NCBI RefSeq assembly: GCF_001500125.1 | Contig: NZ_LQIV01000011.1 | Span: forward strand, 44,304-108,303 | Direction: 5' to 3' | DNA from: Mycobacterium sp. IS-1742 | GTDB taxonomy: Bacteria; Actinomycetota; Actinomycetes; Mycobacteriales; Mycobacteriaceae | Length of the DNA: 64,000 nucleotides | In this document: one piece after another, positions 26,684-35,077 of the stretch | Layout of the letters: every line of letters begins with the position of its first letter | How positions within the stretch are numbered: position 1 is the stretch's first letter | Notes under the pieces: generated by a model | The model's database searches: none | Told to the model about the DNA's origin: nothing | What the model saw: only the letters and a program-made list of their open reading frames with translations | Made by a program: the position numbers and the translations under genes

Positions 26684-27443
26684 GCACCCCGTCGCGCATC
26701 CTGCGCCGCGGCGGGTCGACCGGAAAGCCCTCGCCCGCAAGCAGATCGAGCATCGCGCGCCAACGGATCCGCGGTCCGAACACACCGTGACCCGCCGCAC
26801 TGGCCCATGCCCGGTCCGCCGCCGTGAGCAGCCGGTGGACGGGCTGACCCGGAACGTTGTGGTGGATCAACACCTTTGGGAGCCGTTCGGCGAGATCGGA
26901 CGGACGATCGATGGCGAACGGATCGCAGGCCAGGGTCAGGCTGACCGGCCCCGCCGCGTCGAGCAGCACCCAGGCGCACCGGCGCCCCAACTCGTCGCAG
27001 GTGCCGTCGACGATGAGACCGCCCGGCGCCAGCCCGGCCCGCATCACCGCCCACGCCTCGTCGACCGCGTCGACCGGGTACTGACGCAGGACGTTGAACG
27101 CCCGCACCAGGACCGGGTGTAGGCCGGCAAGCTCGAACCCGCCCAGCGTGAACTCCACGTCCGCCACCGCGGCGGCGCGGGCGGCCGCCACCCGGTCGGG
27201 ATGGATCTCCAGGCCGACCACCCGCGCGTCGGGGCGCAGAGTCCGCAGCCGCGACGCCAGTTCCAGGGTGGTGACGGGCAGCGCGCCGTAGCCGAGGTCG
27301 ACGACGAGCGGATCGGTGGCCGACAGCAGTGCCGTGCGGACCCGGGGGGAGTGCACCAGCCACCGGTCGCTGCGGCGCAGGCGGTTGTAGCCGGTGGTGC
27401 CGCGGGTGAGAACCCCGATCGGGGTGCCCGGGTGCTGCGTCAT
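26640..27443 (-). CDS. Class I SAM-dependent methyltransferase-like protein
   Basis: A 267-residue protein. The SAM-binding region is VVDLGYGALPVTTLELA (motif I) followed by VVGLEIHPDRV (motif II), a Rossmann-like methyltransferase fold. The methyl acceptor is not apparent. Its ATG lies 5 bp after the upstream DUF2505 gene, so it is the distal gene of that operon. Unusually, its 3' end overlaps the convergent symporter gene by 44 bp, each strand coding at once. Confidence 0.78.
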   Translation of the reverse strand: MTQHPGTPIGVLTRGTTGYNRLRRSDRWLVHSPRVRTALLSATDPLVVDLGYGALPVTTLELASRLRTLRPDARVVGLEIHPDRVAAARAAAVADVEFTLGGFELAGLHPVLVRAFNVLRQYPVDAVDEAWAVMRAGLAPGGLIVDGTCDELGRRCAWVLLDAAGPVSLTLACDPFAIDRPSDLAERLPKVLIHHNVPGQPVHRLLTAADRAWASAAGHGVFGPRIRWRAMLDLLAGEGFPVDPPRRRMRDGVLTVPWAAVAPADAP

Positions 27444-27448
27444 CGGTC

Positions 27449-27964
27449 TCAGCGGCGGCCGGCGAGCCAGCGGGCGGTGAAGTCCCGTTCGCCGTCGAAC
27501 AGCTCGCGGATGCCGGTCAGGATGAGATCTTCGAGCGTCCCGCCCACCAGAGGCACCGACACCTTGCAGCGGCTGCGCACCAGCAGGCGGCTACCGGTCG
27601 CGGTGTCGGACAGTTCGTAGCGGCCGTCGAGCCGTCCCGGTGCGCGCGGCATGGTGGCCGCGAAGGTGCCGTGGGCACGTGCGGCGCCGTCGTCGAACGG
27701 GTCGAAATGCTGTTCGCGGGTCAGCACCAGGTCGACGGGCACCACCTTGCGCGCGATGGGCGGGAGCTCGTCGCGGGGGATCACCTGGCGCAGCGCGATG
27801 TCGGCGCCGCGGGCATCGGAGCGGAACATCGTCAGGTCGGTGCGGGTGTTGAGCCCGCGGTACACCTCTGTCAACGCCTGCCAGTACTCCTCGGAGGTGA
27901 ACTGTGCGTGGATCTGTTCGGCGGGTACGTCGAACACGACGACGTGCTCGGACCGCCTCCCCAT
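27449..27964 (-). CDS. DUF2505 (SRPBCC-like) protein A
   Basis: A 171-residue protein of the DUF2505 family (Rv0481c counterpart), probably a START/SRPBCC-type helix-grip fold that binds a hydrophobic ligand. The hallmark VPLVGGTLEDLI near the C-terminus is present. The ATG at 27964 is preferred to a GTG at 27973 because TACCGT ends 7 nt before the ATG. It is followed by the methyltransferase gene and preceded by a paralogue, so the pair arose by tandem duplication or retention of two ancient copies. Confidence 0.8.
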   Translation of the reverse strand: MGRRSEHVVVFDVPAEQIHAQFTSEEYWQALTEVYRGLNTRTDLTMFRSDARGADIALRQVIPRDELPPIARKVVPVDLVLTREQHFDPFDDGAARAHGTFAATMPRAPGRLDGRYELSDTATGSRLLVRSRCKVSVPLVGGTLEDLILTGIRELFDGERDFTARWLAGRR

Positions 27965-27971
27965 GGCGCTC

Positions 27972-27977
27972 ACGGTA
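27972..27977 (-). promoter_or_regulatory. -10 box (TACCGT), leaderless DUF2505 gene A
   Basis: TACCGT on the minus strand ends 7 nt before the ATG at 27964, which decides that start over the GTG at 27973. Confidence 0.45.
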
Positions 27978-27986
27978 CGCGTCTGG

Positions 27987-28496
27987 TCAGACGTTCTCGG
28001 TGATCCACACCGTCGTGAACCGTTGTTCGGCGATGATCAGGTCCACCAGGCCGTTGCCGATGAAGTTCTCGATCTTCCCGCCGACGAGCGGCACGCGTAC
28101 CTCCACGGTGGCCTTGAGTTCCAGCCGGGATCCGCCCGATGCGCTCGGGGTGAGCGTCGCCGTCCCGGTCAGCGTGACCGGGGCGCCGGGGATGGACCCG
28201 GTGACCGTCGCGGTTGCGCGGCCGTCCCGCACACCGGTCCAGGTCTCCTCGCGCTGAATGGACAGGTCGCCCCGGTGGAACTGCGCCACCACGCCCGGCA
28301 ACCGGTCGGCGCGCAGGGTCTGCGTCGTGGTGACGTCGATGCCACCGTCCGCGTCGACGGTCATGTCGTCGAGCGTCGCGTGATCGGCGCCCGAATCCGC
28401 CAGGCGCGCGAGCCAGTACCGTTCGTCACTGAACGCACGGTGGACCTCTTCGACGGTGCCGTCGTAGTCGGCGGCCAAGTCGAATGAGCGGGGCAT
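27987..28496 (-). CDS. DUF2505 (SRPBCC-like) protein B
   Basis: A 169-residue paralogue of the protein encoded at 27449-27964, with the matching signature VPLVGGKIENFI and similar length. The N-terminus FDLAADYDGTVEEVHRAF fits the first strand and helix of a START-like fold. Ligand unknown. The ATG at 28496 has TAGCGT 8 nt upstream, and only 26 bp separate it from the divergent murB start. Confidence 0.8.
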   Translation of the reverse strand: MPRSFDLAADYDGTVEEVHRAFSDERYWLARLADSGADHATLDDMTVDADGGIDVTTTQTLRADRLPGVVAQFHRGDLSIQREETWTGVRDGRATATVTGSIPGAPVTLTGTATLTPSASGGSRLELKATVEVRVPLVGGKIENFIGNGLVDLIIAEQRFTTVWITENV

Positions 28497-28504
28497 AGCT
28501 GGCC

Positions 28505-28514
28505 ACGCTACCGT
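28505..28514. promoter_or_regulatory. Overlapping divergent -10 boxes for DUF2505 gene B and murB
   Basis: TAGCGT on the minus strand (28505-28510) and TACCGT on the plus strand (28509-28514) share two base pairs. Each ends 8 nt before its start codon (ATG at 28496, GTG at 28523). The whole intergenic region is 26 bp. Confidence 0.45.
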
Positions 28515-28522
28515 TACCGCCC

Positions 28523-29575
28523 GTGACCGGTCAGGAACTCGCGGGCGCGGAGGTCGACGCCGACGTCGCGCTGGCTCCGCTGACCACGCTGCGGGTCGGG
28601 CCGGTCGCGCGGCGACTCATCACCGCGAGCAGCACCGAACAACTCGTCGCCGCACTGCGGGCGCCCGTGGGCCGGGACGCGCTGATCCTCGCGGGCGGCT
28701 CGAACGTCGTGCTGGCCGATGACATCGCCGACCTCACGGTGATCCGGGTGGCCAGCAGCGAGATCACCGTGCGCGACGGGATCCTGCGCGTCGAGGCGGG
28801 CGCGAACTGGGACGACGTCGTGGTCACCGCGCTGGCGCACGGCCTCGGCGGACTGGAGTGCCTGTCGGGGATCCCCGGTTCGGCAGGAGCGACACCGGTG
28901 CAGAACGTCGGCGCCTACGGGGCCGAGGTCGCCGACACCATCCGGCGCGTCCGGTTGTTCGACCGCCGCACCGGCCGCGACGAGTGGGTGACGCCGCAGG
29001 AGATGGCCTTCGGGTACCGCACCAGTGTGCTCAAGCACTCCGACCACGCCGTCGTACTCGAGGTGGAGTTCGCGCTCGACGCCGAGGGTCGCAGCGCGCC
29101 GCTGCGCTATGGGGAGTTGGCCCGGGCGCTCGAGGTGGAACCGGGCGGCCGCGCCGATCCGGTCGCGGTGCGGGAGACCGTGCTGGCGCTGCGCCGCGGC
29201 AAGGGCATGGTGCTCGACGAACCCGACCGTGACACCTGGAGCGTCGGATCCTTCTTCACCAATCCCGTGGTCACGACCGCGGACTACGAACGCCTCGCGG
29301 CCGGGGTGGACGGCCATGTGCCGAGCTACCCCGCTGCCGAGGGGGTGAAGCTGGCCGCCGGCTGGCTGGTCGAACACGCCGGCTTCGGCAAGGGCTACCC
29401 CGGCGACGACGCCCCGGCCCGGCTGTCGACCAAACATGCGCTCGCTGTGACCAATCGGGGCGAAGCCACGACCGCGGATGTGATCGCGCTGGCCAGGACG
29501 GTGCGGGACGGTGTGCGCACCGCCTTCGGGATCGAACTCACACCCGAGCCGACGCTGATCGGCTGCGCTCTCTAG
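28523..29575 (+). CDS. murB: UDP-N-acetylenolpyruvoylglucosamine reductase
   Basis: The FAD-dependent reductase that makes UDP-N-acetylmuramate for peptidoglycan. 350 residues, type I MurB. Seen are the FAD-binding [12 protein letters not shown], the substrate-binding [18 protein letters not shown], the catalytic Ser in SVGSFFTNP and the terminal Glu in EPTLIG. The GTG start is supported by the TACCGT box 8 nt upstream. It is followed 15 bp later by an L,D-transpeptidase gene, so two wall-synthesis steps are neighbours. Confidence 0.96.
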   Translation: MTGQELAGAEVDADVALAPLTTLRVGPVARRLITASSTEQLVAALRAPVGRDALILAGGSNVVLADDIADLTVIRVASSEITVRDGILRVEAGANWDDVVVTALAHGLGGLECLSGIPGSAGATPVQNVGAYGAEVADTIRRVRLFDRRTGRDEWVTPQEMAFGYRTSVLKHSDHAVVLEVEFALDAEGRSAPLRYGELARALEVEPGGRADPVAVRETVLALRRGKGMVLDEPDRDTWSVGSFFTNPVVTTADYERLAAGVDGHVPSYPAAEGVKLAAGWLVEHAGFGKGYPGDDAPARLSTKHALAVTNRGEATTADVIALARTVRDGVRTAFGIELTPEPTLIGCAL

Positions 29576-29576
29576 G

Positions 29577-29582
29577 TATGTT
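29577..29582 (+). promoter_or_regulatory. -10 box (TATGTT) for the L,D-transpeptidase gene
   Basis: TATGTT ends 8 nt before the GTG at 29591 and begins 1 bp after the murB stop, so the transpeptidase may have its own leaderless transcript. Confidence 0.4.
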
Positions 29583-29590
29583 GGGTACAC

Positions 29591-30883
29591 GTGAGTGCCG
29601 CCGACAAGATGCCGCCCATGACTCGGCGGCGCGCCCTGACCGCCCTGGCGGTCGGACTGGTCGCGCCCGGTGCGCTCGCGGCGTGTAGCCGCTCGATCAC
29701 CGATTCCGGTGGGCCCGCGGAGGCGCCCGCGTCGGCGTCGCTGGCGTTCGAACCGGCCAAGTCCGCCACCGACGTCTCGCCCACCGATCCGGTGCGGGTG
29801 GAGGTCAGCGGCGGCTGGTTCCAGCGGGTGGCGCTGACCAACGCCGAGGGCAAGGTCGTCGCCGGTGCGCTCAACCAGGACCGCAACGTCTTCACCATCA
29901 GCGAGCCGCTCGGATACGGGGCGACCTACAGCTGGTCGGGCTCGGCGGTCGGGGAGGACGGCAAGGCCGTCCCCGTCAAGGGCGAGTTCTCGACGCTCGA
30001 CCCGGCGACCCAGGTCAACGGACGCTTTCAGCTGGCCGACGGGCAGACCGTCGGGGTCGCGGCGCCGGTGATCCTGCAGTTCGACGCCTCGATCGACGAG
30101 GCGGACCGGGCGACGGTCGAGAAGGCGCTGTCGGTGACCACCAACCCGCCGACCGAGGGCAGCTGGGCGTGGCTGCCCGACGAGGCCGCCGGCTCGCGGC
30201 TGCACTGGCGTTCGCGCGAGTACTTCGAACCCGGCACGACGGTGCGGGTGGACGCGAAGCTCTACGGGGTGAAGTTCGGGGGCGACGCCTACGGGGCGGC
30301 CGACTCCTCGCTCGACTTCACGATCGGCCGTCGGCAGGTGGTCCGCGCCGAGGCGTCCAGCCACCGCATCCAGGTGATCGACCAGGTCGGCGCGGTGATC
30401 ATGGACTTCCCGTGCAGCTACGGCGAGGGCGACCTCGACCGCAACGTCACCCGCAGCGGCATCCACGTGGTCACCGAGAAGTACGAGGACTTCTACATGA
30501 CCAACCCCGCGGCCGGATACGCCAACGTCCGAGAGCGGTTCGCGGTGCGGATCTCCAACAACGGCGAGTTCATCCATGCCAACCCCGCCAGCCTGGGCTC
30601 GCAGGGCAATTCGAACGTCACCAACGGGTGCATCAACCTGTCCGAGTCGGACGCCCAGCAGTACTTCAACACCGCGATCTACGGCGACCCCGTCGAGGTC
30701 ACCGGCACGCGCATCCAACTGTCCTACGCCGACGGCGACATCTGGGACTGGGCCGTGCCGTGGGACGAGTGGACGTCGATGTCGGCGCTGTCGGATCAGG
30801 AGTCGCCGTCGGGCATCCCGAGCACGGTCCCGGTGACCCCGACCGGAGCTCCGCAGCCGGTGAACGGCCGGCCCGGCGGCTGA
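29591..30883 (+). CDS. lprQ: L,D-transpeptidase lipoprotein (LprQ/LdtMt5-like)
   Basis: Forms 3-3 cross-links in peptidoglycan outside the membrane. 430 residues. The N-terminus has TRRR, a hydrophobic run and the lipobox ALAAC (Cys about residue 35), so it is a lipoprotein and possibly Tat-exported. Two Ig-like domains (about 50-270) precede a YkuD domain with catalytic Cys in [11 protein letters not shown] Pro/Gly-rich tail follows. It matches Rv0483 (LprQ, LdtMt5) in position and architecture. The GTG start is set by the -10 box; ATGs at the seventh and tenth codons are alternatives. Confidence 0.93.
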   Translation: MSAADKMPPMTRRRALTALAVGLVAPGALAACSRSITDSGGPAEAPASASLAFEPAKSATDVSPTDPVRVEVSGGWFQRVALTNAEGKVVAGALNQDRNVFTISEPLGYGATYSWSGSAVGEDGKAVPVKGEFSTLDPATQVNGRFQLADGQTVGVAAPVILQFDASIDEADRATVEKALSVTTNPPTEGSWAWLPDEAAGSRLHWRSREYFEPGTTVRVDAKLYGVKFGGDAYGAADSSLDFTIGRRQVVRAEASSHRIQVIDQVGAVIMDFPCSYGEGDLDRNVTRSGIHVVTEKYEDFYMTNPAAGYANVRERFAVRISNNGEFIHANPASLGSQGNSNVTNGCINLSESDAQQYFNTAIYGDPVEVTGTRIQLSYADGDIWDWAVPWDEWTSMSALSDQESPSGIPSTVPVTPTGAPQPVNGRPGG

Positions 30884-30896
30884 TACCCGGGCGCGG

Positions 30897-31652
30897 TCAG
30901 CGGCGGTTGAAGCGGCTCCCGCTGGCGCCGCTGACCTGGTCGCGCGGCCGGACCACGATCAGGTCCAGGTCGACGTGCGACGGGCGGCCGGCGACGAACC
31001 CGATCACCTCGGCGATGTCCTCGGCCACCAGCGGTGTGACACCCTCGTAGACCTTCGCGGCGCGTTCCTCGTCACCCTCGAATCGGTTGAGCGAGAAGTC
31101 CGTCTGCACCATGCCGGGTGCAACCTCGGTGAGCCGCACCGGTTTTCCGAGCAATTCGCTGCGCAGCGTGCGGTGCAGGACACCCTGGGCGTGTTTGGCC
31201 GAGGTGTAGCCGCCGCCGTTGTCGTAGATCTCCACCGCGGCGATCGAGGTGACCGTGACGATCAACCCGTCGCCGGAGTCGATGAGTTTCGGCAGCAGCG
31301 CCCGCGTCACCAGCAGGGTGCCCAGGACGTTGGCCTCCCACATCCACCGCCAGTGCTCGACGTCGGCGTCGGCGATCGGTTCGAGTCCGCGGGCACCGCC
31401 TGCGTTGTTGACCAGCAGATCGACCCGGTCCAGGGCGTCGGCCAGCGCGGACACCGCCTCGGCGGACGTGACGTCCGCCACAATCGCGGACCCGCCGATC
31501 TCCTCGGCGAGCGCCGTGATGGGTCCTTCCCGGCGGGCCACGCACACGACGTGAAAGCCCTGCGCGGCAAGGGTTCTCGCGGTCGCTTCGCCGATTCCGG
31601 CGCTGGCGCCGGTGACCACCGCGACGCGTCGGCCGCCTCCAGAAGTCGTCAT
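30897..31652 (-). CDS. SDR family oxidoreductase (Rv0484c-like)
   Basis: A 251-residue short-chain dehydrogenase, the same length as Rv0484c. The cofactor motif TGASAGIGEA, NNAG, catalytic Ser in VTSIAAVE and Tyr-Lys in YTSAKHA are present. Arg residues after the second strand (VARREG) point to NADP. Substrate unknown. The ATG at 31652 follows a TAGAGT box by 7 nt, so this short form is favoured over longer readings of the open frame upstream. It diverges from the Cys-rich leader ORF of the mshA operon. Confidence 0.92.
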   Translation of the reverse strand: MTTSGGGRRVAVVTGASAGIGEATARTLAAQGFHVVCVARREGPITALAEEIGGSAIVADVTSAEAVSALADALDRVDLLVNNAGGARGLEPIADADVEHWRWMWEANVLGTLLVTRALLPKLIDSGDGLIVTVTSIAAVEIYDNGGGYTSAKHAQGVLHRTLRSELLGKPVRLTEVAPGMVQTDFSLNRFEGDEERAAKVYEGVTPLVAEDIAEVIGFVAGRPSHVDLDLIVVRPRDQVSGASGSRFNRR

Positions 31653-31659
31653 CTGACCA

Positions 31660-31665
31660 ACTCTA
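31660..31665 (-). promoter_or_regulatory. -10 box (TAGAGT), leaderless SDR gene
   Basis: TAGAGT on the minus strand ends 7 nt before the ATG at 31652 and lies 10 bp from the divergent TAGATT box. Confidence 0.5.
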
Positions 31666-31675
31666 GCCAGCGTGC

Positions 31676-31681
31676 TAGATT
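31676..31681 (+). promoter_or_regulatory. -10 box (TAGATT) of the ROK-mshA operon
   Basis: TAGATT ends 6 nt before a GTG at 31688 that opens a 22-codon ORF, not the ROK gene itself, whose start is 154 bp further on. This spacing marks the short ORF as leaderless. Confidence 0.55.
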
Positions 31682-31687
31682 CACCTC

Positions 31688-31756
31688 GTGTTCTCCGGTG
31701 GTCAGGCATTCGACGCGCGGCACTGTTGTTGTCGCTGCGCATTTCGCCGCGCCTGA
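31688..31756 (+). CDS. Leaderless Cys-rich leader peptide (candidate cysteine attenuator)
   Basis: GTG start, 22 codons, TGA stop. The peptide carries HCCCRC at residues 12-17, four Cys in five residues, then a basic end (RRA). A -10 box ends 6 nt before the GTG. Leaderless polycysteine short ORFs that attenuate downstream genes when cysteine is available have been described in M. smegmatis, and this ORF has the same build. It precedes the ROK regulator and mshA, the first enzyme of mycothiol (a cysteine-containing thiol) synthesis. An 8-bp inverted repeat pairs bases in its 5' part (31700-31707) with its stop region (31751-31758), enclosing the Cys codons. Confidence 0.7.
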   Translation: MFSGGQAFDARHCCCRCAFRRA

Positions 31757-31781
31757 CCGAACCGAGGGATCTGTTCCCGTT

Positions 31782-31819
31782 TGAGTCGCAGGTGTGGCCA
31801 GGACCCACCAGCCGACTCA
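31782..31819 (+). promoter_or_regulatory. Hairpin in the leader between the Cys-rich ORF and the ROK gene
   Basis: TGAGTCG (31782-31788) pairs with CGACTCA (31813-31819). The inner GGTG and GG pair with CC and CACC-type bases around the loop CCAGGA, giving about 13 pairs. It ends 3 bp before the GAAGGA ribosome site of the ROK gene, a suitable place for attenuation or ribosome-site masking. Confidence 0.5.
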
Positions 31820-31835
31820 CCCGAAGGACCATCCC

Positions 31836-33143
31836 GTGCGCGCCACCCTCGAACCCGCTTCCGCTGTTCCCGCCGCTGTCCGTCGCCTGCCGGCGAAGCG
31901 GCCACTGTCCGCGGCGTCGCCGCGCATCGCCCATCAGCGCCACGTCGTCGCGCCCGCGCTGAAGGTCGCCGACGCGGCGGCCGCGTCGGTCTTCGCCGCC
32001 GCCCGCATGCGCGGCCCGATCGCCCGCGACGCCATCGCCCGCGTCACCGGACTGAGCATCGCGACGGTGAACCGCCAGGTCAGCGCGCTCCTCGACGCCG
32101 CGATCCTGCGCGAGAGAGCCGATCTGGCCGTCTCGGGTGCGATCGGCCGCCCGCGCGTGCCGGTCGAGGTGAACCACGAACCCTTCCTCACCCTCGGCAT
32201 CCACATCGGCGCCAAGACCACCAGCATCGTGGCCACCGACCTGTTCGGCCGGACGCTCGACGTGGTGGAGACGCCGACGCCGCGGGGTCCGCAGGATGCG
32301 GCGCTCGCGGCGCTGTCGGCCAGCGCGCGCAAATATCTGAGCCGGTGGCACCGGCGCCGTCCGCTGTGGGTCGGGGTGGCCGCCGGTGGTGTCGTCGACG
32401 GCACCACCGGGCATCTGGACCACCCGCGCCTGGGCTGGTCGCATGCGCCGGTCGGGCCGGTGCTGGCCGAAGCGCTGGGGTTGCCGGTGTCGGTGGCCTC
32501 GCACGTCGACGCCATGGCAGGCGCCGAGTTGCTGCTCGGCTCGCGCAGGCCGACGGTCGCGCCGTCGTCCACCAGCCTCTACGTCTACGCCAGGGAGACC
32601 GTCGGTTTCGCGCTGTCCATCGACGGGCGGGTGCACTCGCCGACGAGCGGGCCGGGCACCATCGCCGCGCTGCCCGCTCAGTCCGAACTGCTCGGCGGCA
32701 GTGGGCAATTGGAGTCGACGGTCAGCGACGAAGCCGTGCTCACCGCCGCCCGCAGGCAGCGCATCATCGCCGCCGACGGTCCCACGTCGACGATGGCGGC
32801 GGTGCTGCGCGCGGCCCGGCAGGGCAACGACGCCGCACAGGCGTTGCTGGCCGAGCGGGCCCGTGTGCTCGGTGAGGCCGTCGCGTTGCTGCGCGACATG
32901 CTCAACCCCGACGATCTGGTGGTCGGCGGGCAGGCCTTCACCGAGTACCCCGAGGCCATGCCGTCGGTCGAGGCGGCGTTCGCGGCGCGGTCGGTGCTGG
33001 CGGGTCGCGACATCCGCCTGACCTCGTTCGGCAACCGGGTGCAGGAGGCCGGCGCCGGGGTGGTGTCGCTGGGCGGTCTCTACGCCGAGCCGATCGCCGC
33101 GATGCGCCGGTCGGCGCCCCGCCGGCCGGAGGCGGCGTCGTGA
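31836..33143 (+). CDS. ROK-family transcriptional regulator (Rv0485-like)
   Basis: A 435-residue regulator with an N-terminal winged helix (about residues 45-100, with RDAIARVTGLSIATVNRQVSA in the DNA-reading part) and a ROK kinase-like domain (LTLGIHIGAKTTSIVATD). Rv0485 in M. tuberculosis regulates the pe13-ppe18 genes; its effector is unknown. I chose GTG 31836 because GAAGGA lies about 9 nt upstream; GTG 31794 would start inside the leader hairpin. mshA follows after 36 bp, so the two are likely co-transcribed under the Cys-rich leader. Confidence 0.85.
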   Translation: MRATLEPASAVPAAVRRLPAKRPLSAASPRIAHQRHVVAPALKVADAAAASVFAAARMRGPIARDAIARVTGLSIATVNRQVSALLDAAILRERADLAVSGAIGRPRVPVEVNHEPFLTLGIHIGAKTTSIVATDLFGRTLDVVETPTPRGPQDAALAALSASARKYLSRWHRRRPLWVGVAAGGVVDGTTGHLDHPRLGWSHAPVGPVLAEALGLPVSVASHVDAMAGAELLLGSRRPTVAPSSTSLYVYARETVGFALSIDGRVHSPTSGPGTIAALPAQSELLGGSGQLESTVSDEAVLTAARRQRIIAADGPTSTMAAVLRAARQGNDAAQALLAERARVLGEAVALLRDMLNPDDLVVGGQAFTEYPEAMPSVEAAFAARSVLAGRDIRLTSFGNRVQEAGAGVVSLGGLYAEPIAAMRRSAPRRPEAAS

Positions 33144-33179
33144 CGGCCCGCCGATGACGACAGGTGTAGACATGAGTGT

Positions 33180-34499
33180 GTGCGCCTAGCAACGGACCAG
33201 CTCGGTAGGCCGCCTCTGCGCGTGGCCGTGTTGTCGGTGCACACGTCGCCGCTGGCGCAGCCCGGCACCGGCGATGCCGGCGGGATGAACGTCTACGTCC
33301 TGCAGAGCGCGTTGCAGATGGCACGCCGCGGCGTCGAGGTGGAGATCTTCACCCGCGCCACCACATCGGCCGATCCGCCCGTCGTGCGGGTCGCGCCCGG
33401 CGTGCTGGTCCGCAACGTCGTGGCCGGGCCGTTCGAGGGGCTCGACAAGAACGACCTGCCCACCCAGCTGTGCGCCTTCACCGCCGGGGTGCTGCGCGCC
33501 GAGGCCACCCACGAACCCGGTTACTACGACATCGTCCACTCGCACTACTGGCTGTCCGGCCAGGTCGGCTGGCTGGCCCGCGACCGATGGGCGGTGCCGC
33601 TGGTGCACACCGCGCACACGCTGGCGGCCGTCAAGAACGCGGCGCTCGCCGAAGGCGACTCACCCGAACCACCGCTGCGCGCCGTCGGCGAGCAGCAGGT
33701 GGTCGACGAGGCCGACCGGCTGATCGTCAACACCGAAGTCGAAGCGGACCAACTGGTTTCGCTGCACAACGCCGACCGCTCACGCATCGACGTCGTGCAT
33801 CCCGGCGTCGACCTCGAAACCTTCACCCCCGGTGACCGCGCGGCCGCCCGGGCCGCCCTCGGGCTGGACCTGCGCGAGACCGTCGTCGCGTTCGTCGGGC
33901 GGATCCAACCGCTCAAGGCGCCGGACATACTGCTGCGGGCGGCGGCGAAGTTGCCCGACGTGCGGGTGCTGGTCGCGGGCGGGCCGTCGGGTTCGGGTCT
34001 GGCCGCTCCGGACAATCTGGTTGCCCTCGCCGACGAACTGGGTATCTCCCAGCGCGTGACGTTCCTGCCGCCGCAGTCCCGCGAGGACCTCGTGCGGGTG
34101 TACCGCGCCGCCGATCTTGTTGCGGTGCCGAGCTACTCGGAGTCGTTCGGACTGGTCGCCGTCGAGGCGCAGGCCTGCGGCACCCCCGTGGTGGCGGCCG
34201 CCGTCGGCGGTCTGCCGGTGGCGGTGCGCGACGGGGTGACCGGTGCACTGGTCGACGGTCACGACGCCGGCGACTGGGCCCACACCATCGACTCGCTGCT
34301 GTCGCGCGGTCCGGCCACCATGCGGCGGGCCGCGGTCGAGCATGCGGCCACCTTCTCCTGGGCCCACACCGTCGACGACCTGCTGGCCAGCTACGGCCGG
34401 GCGATCAGCGACTACCGCGACCGGCATCCGCACGCCGACGACACGCTGTCCCGCCGCACCGCACGGCGGTTCACGAGACGACGGGGGGTGCGGGCGTGA
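33180..34499 (+). CDS. mshA: D-inositol-3-phosphate glycosyltransferase (mycothiol synthesis)
   Basis: Transfers GlcNAc from UDP-GlcNAc to inositol 3-phosphate, the first committed step of mycothiol. 439 residues, a GT4 GT-B enzyme. Seen are the N-terminal [19 protein letters not shown] in part ([12 protein letters not shown]), the [10 protein letters not shown] donor-domain motif and the E-x7-E region in [19 protein letters not shown] (about residues 310-330). The GTG start is supported by the conserved first residues (MRLATD) in fast-growing mycobacteria. It overlaps the YbjN gene by 4 bp. Confidence 0.96.
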   Translation: MRLATDQLGRPPLRVAVLSVHTSPLAQPGTGDAGGMNVYVLQSALQMARRGVEVEIFTRATTSADPPVVRVAPGVLVRNVVAGPFEGLDKNDLPTQLCAFTAGVLRAEATHEPGYYDIVHSHYWLSGQVGWLARDRWAVPLVHTAHTLAAVKNAALAEGDSPEPPLRAVGEQQVVDEADRLIVNTEVEADQLVSLHNADRSRIDVVHPGVDLETFTPGDRAAARAALGLDLRETVVAFVGRIQPLKAPDILLRAAAKLPDVRVLVAGGPSGSGLAAPDNLVALADELGISQRVTFLPPQSREDLVRVYRAADLVAVPSYSESFGLVAVEAQACGTPVVAAAVGGLPVAVRDGVTGALVDGHDAGDWAHTIDSLLSRGPATMRRAAVEHAATFSWAHTVDDLLASYGRAISDYRDRHPHADDTLSRRTARRFTRRRGVRA

Positions 34500-35023
34500 G
34501 TGATCCGTTGGGGCAGCGCACCGACAACCACGTCCAGCAGACGATCGTGGAGACGCTCGACGAGCACGATCTCGCCTACACGTTCCACGAGGGCGCCCAC
34601 GGCGGGCTGCCCGGCATCATCGTCGAACTACCCGGCGAACGACGCCTCAAGACCAACACGATTCTGTCGATCGGCGAGCACTCGGTGCGGATCGAGGCAT
34701 TCGTCTGCCGCAAACCCGATGAGAACCACGAAGGCGTGTATCGCTTTCTGCTCAAACGCAACCGGCGCCTCTACGGTGTGGCCTACACCCTCGACAACGT
34801 CGGCGACATCTACCTCGTCGGCCGCATGGCGCTGCACTCGGTGACCGCCGACGAGATCGACCGCATCCTCGGCCAGGTGCTCGAAGCCGTCGACGCCGAC
34901 TTCAACACCCTGCTCGAACTCGGGTTCAAATCCTCGATCCAGCGCGAGTGGGAGTGGCGGGTGTCGCGGGGTGAGTCGCTCAAGAACCTGCGCGCCTTCG
35001 AGCACCTCATCGACGACGACTGA
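34496..35023 (+). CDS. YbjN domain protein (Rv0487-like)
   Basis: A 175-residue soluble protein of the YbjN family, with a fold related to type III secretion chaperones; function not established. Conserved pieces include [11 protein letters not shown] and [16 protein letters not shown] in shortened form ([12 protein letters not shown]). The GTG start overlaps the mshA stop as GTGA, so it belongs to the ROK-mshA transcript. The conserved linkage of YbjN to mshA in mycobacteria hints at a link with mycothiol metabolism, which is inference. Confidence 0.85.
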   Translation: MSDPLGQRTDNHVQQTIVETLDEHDLAYTFHEGAHGGLPGIIVELPGERRLKTNTILSIGEHSVRIEAFVCRKPDENHEGVYRFLLKRNRRLYGVAYTLDNVGDIYLVGRMALHSVTADEIDRILGQVLEAVDADFNTLLELGFKSSIQREWEWRVSRGESLKNLRAFEHLIDDD

Positions 35024-35077
35024 CGGCCCCCGCGATCGGCTCAGGTGCGATGACCGCCCCCGTGAGAAGATTCAGCC

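Noticed and set aside
31794..31835. GTG at 31794 as the ROK gene start
   Set aside because: It lies inside the leader hairpin with no ribosome site, whereas GTG 31836 has GAAGGA at good spacing. Not excluded experimentally.
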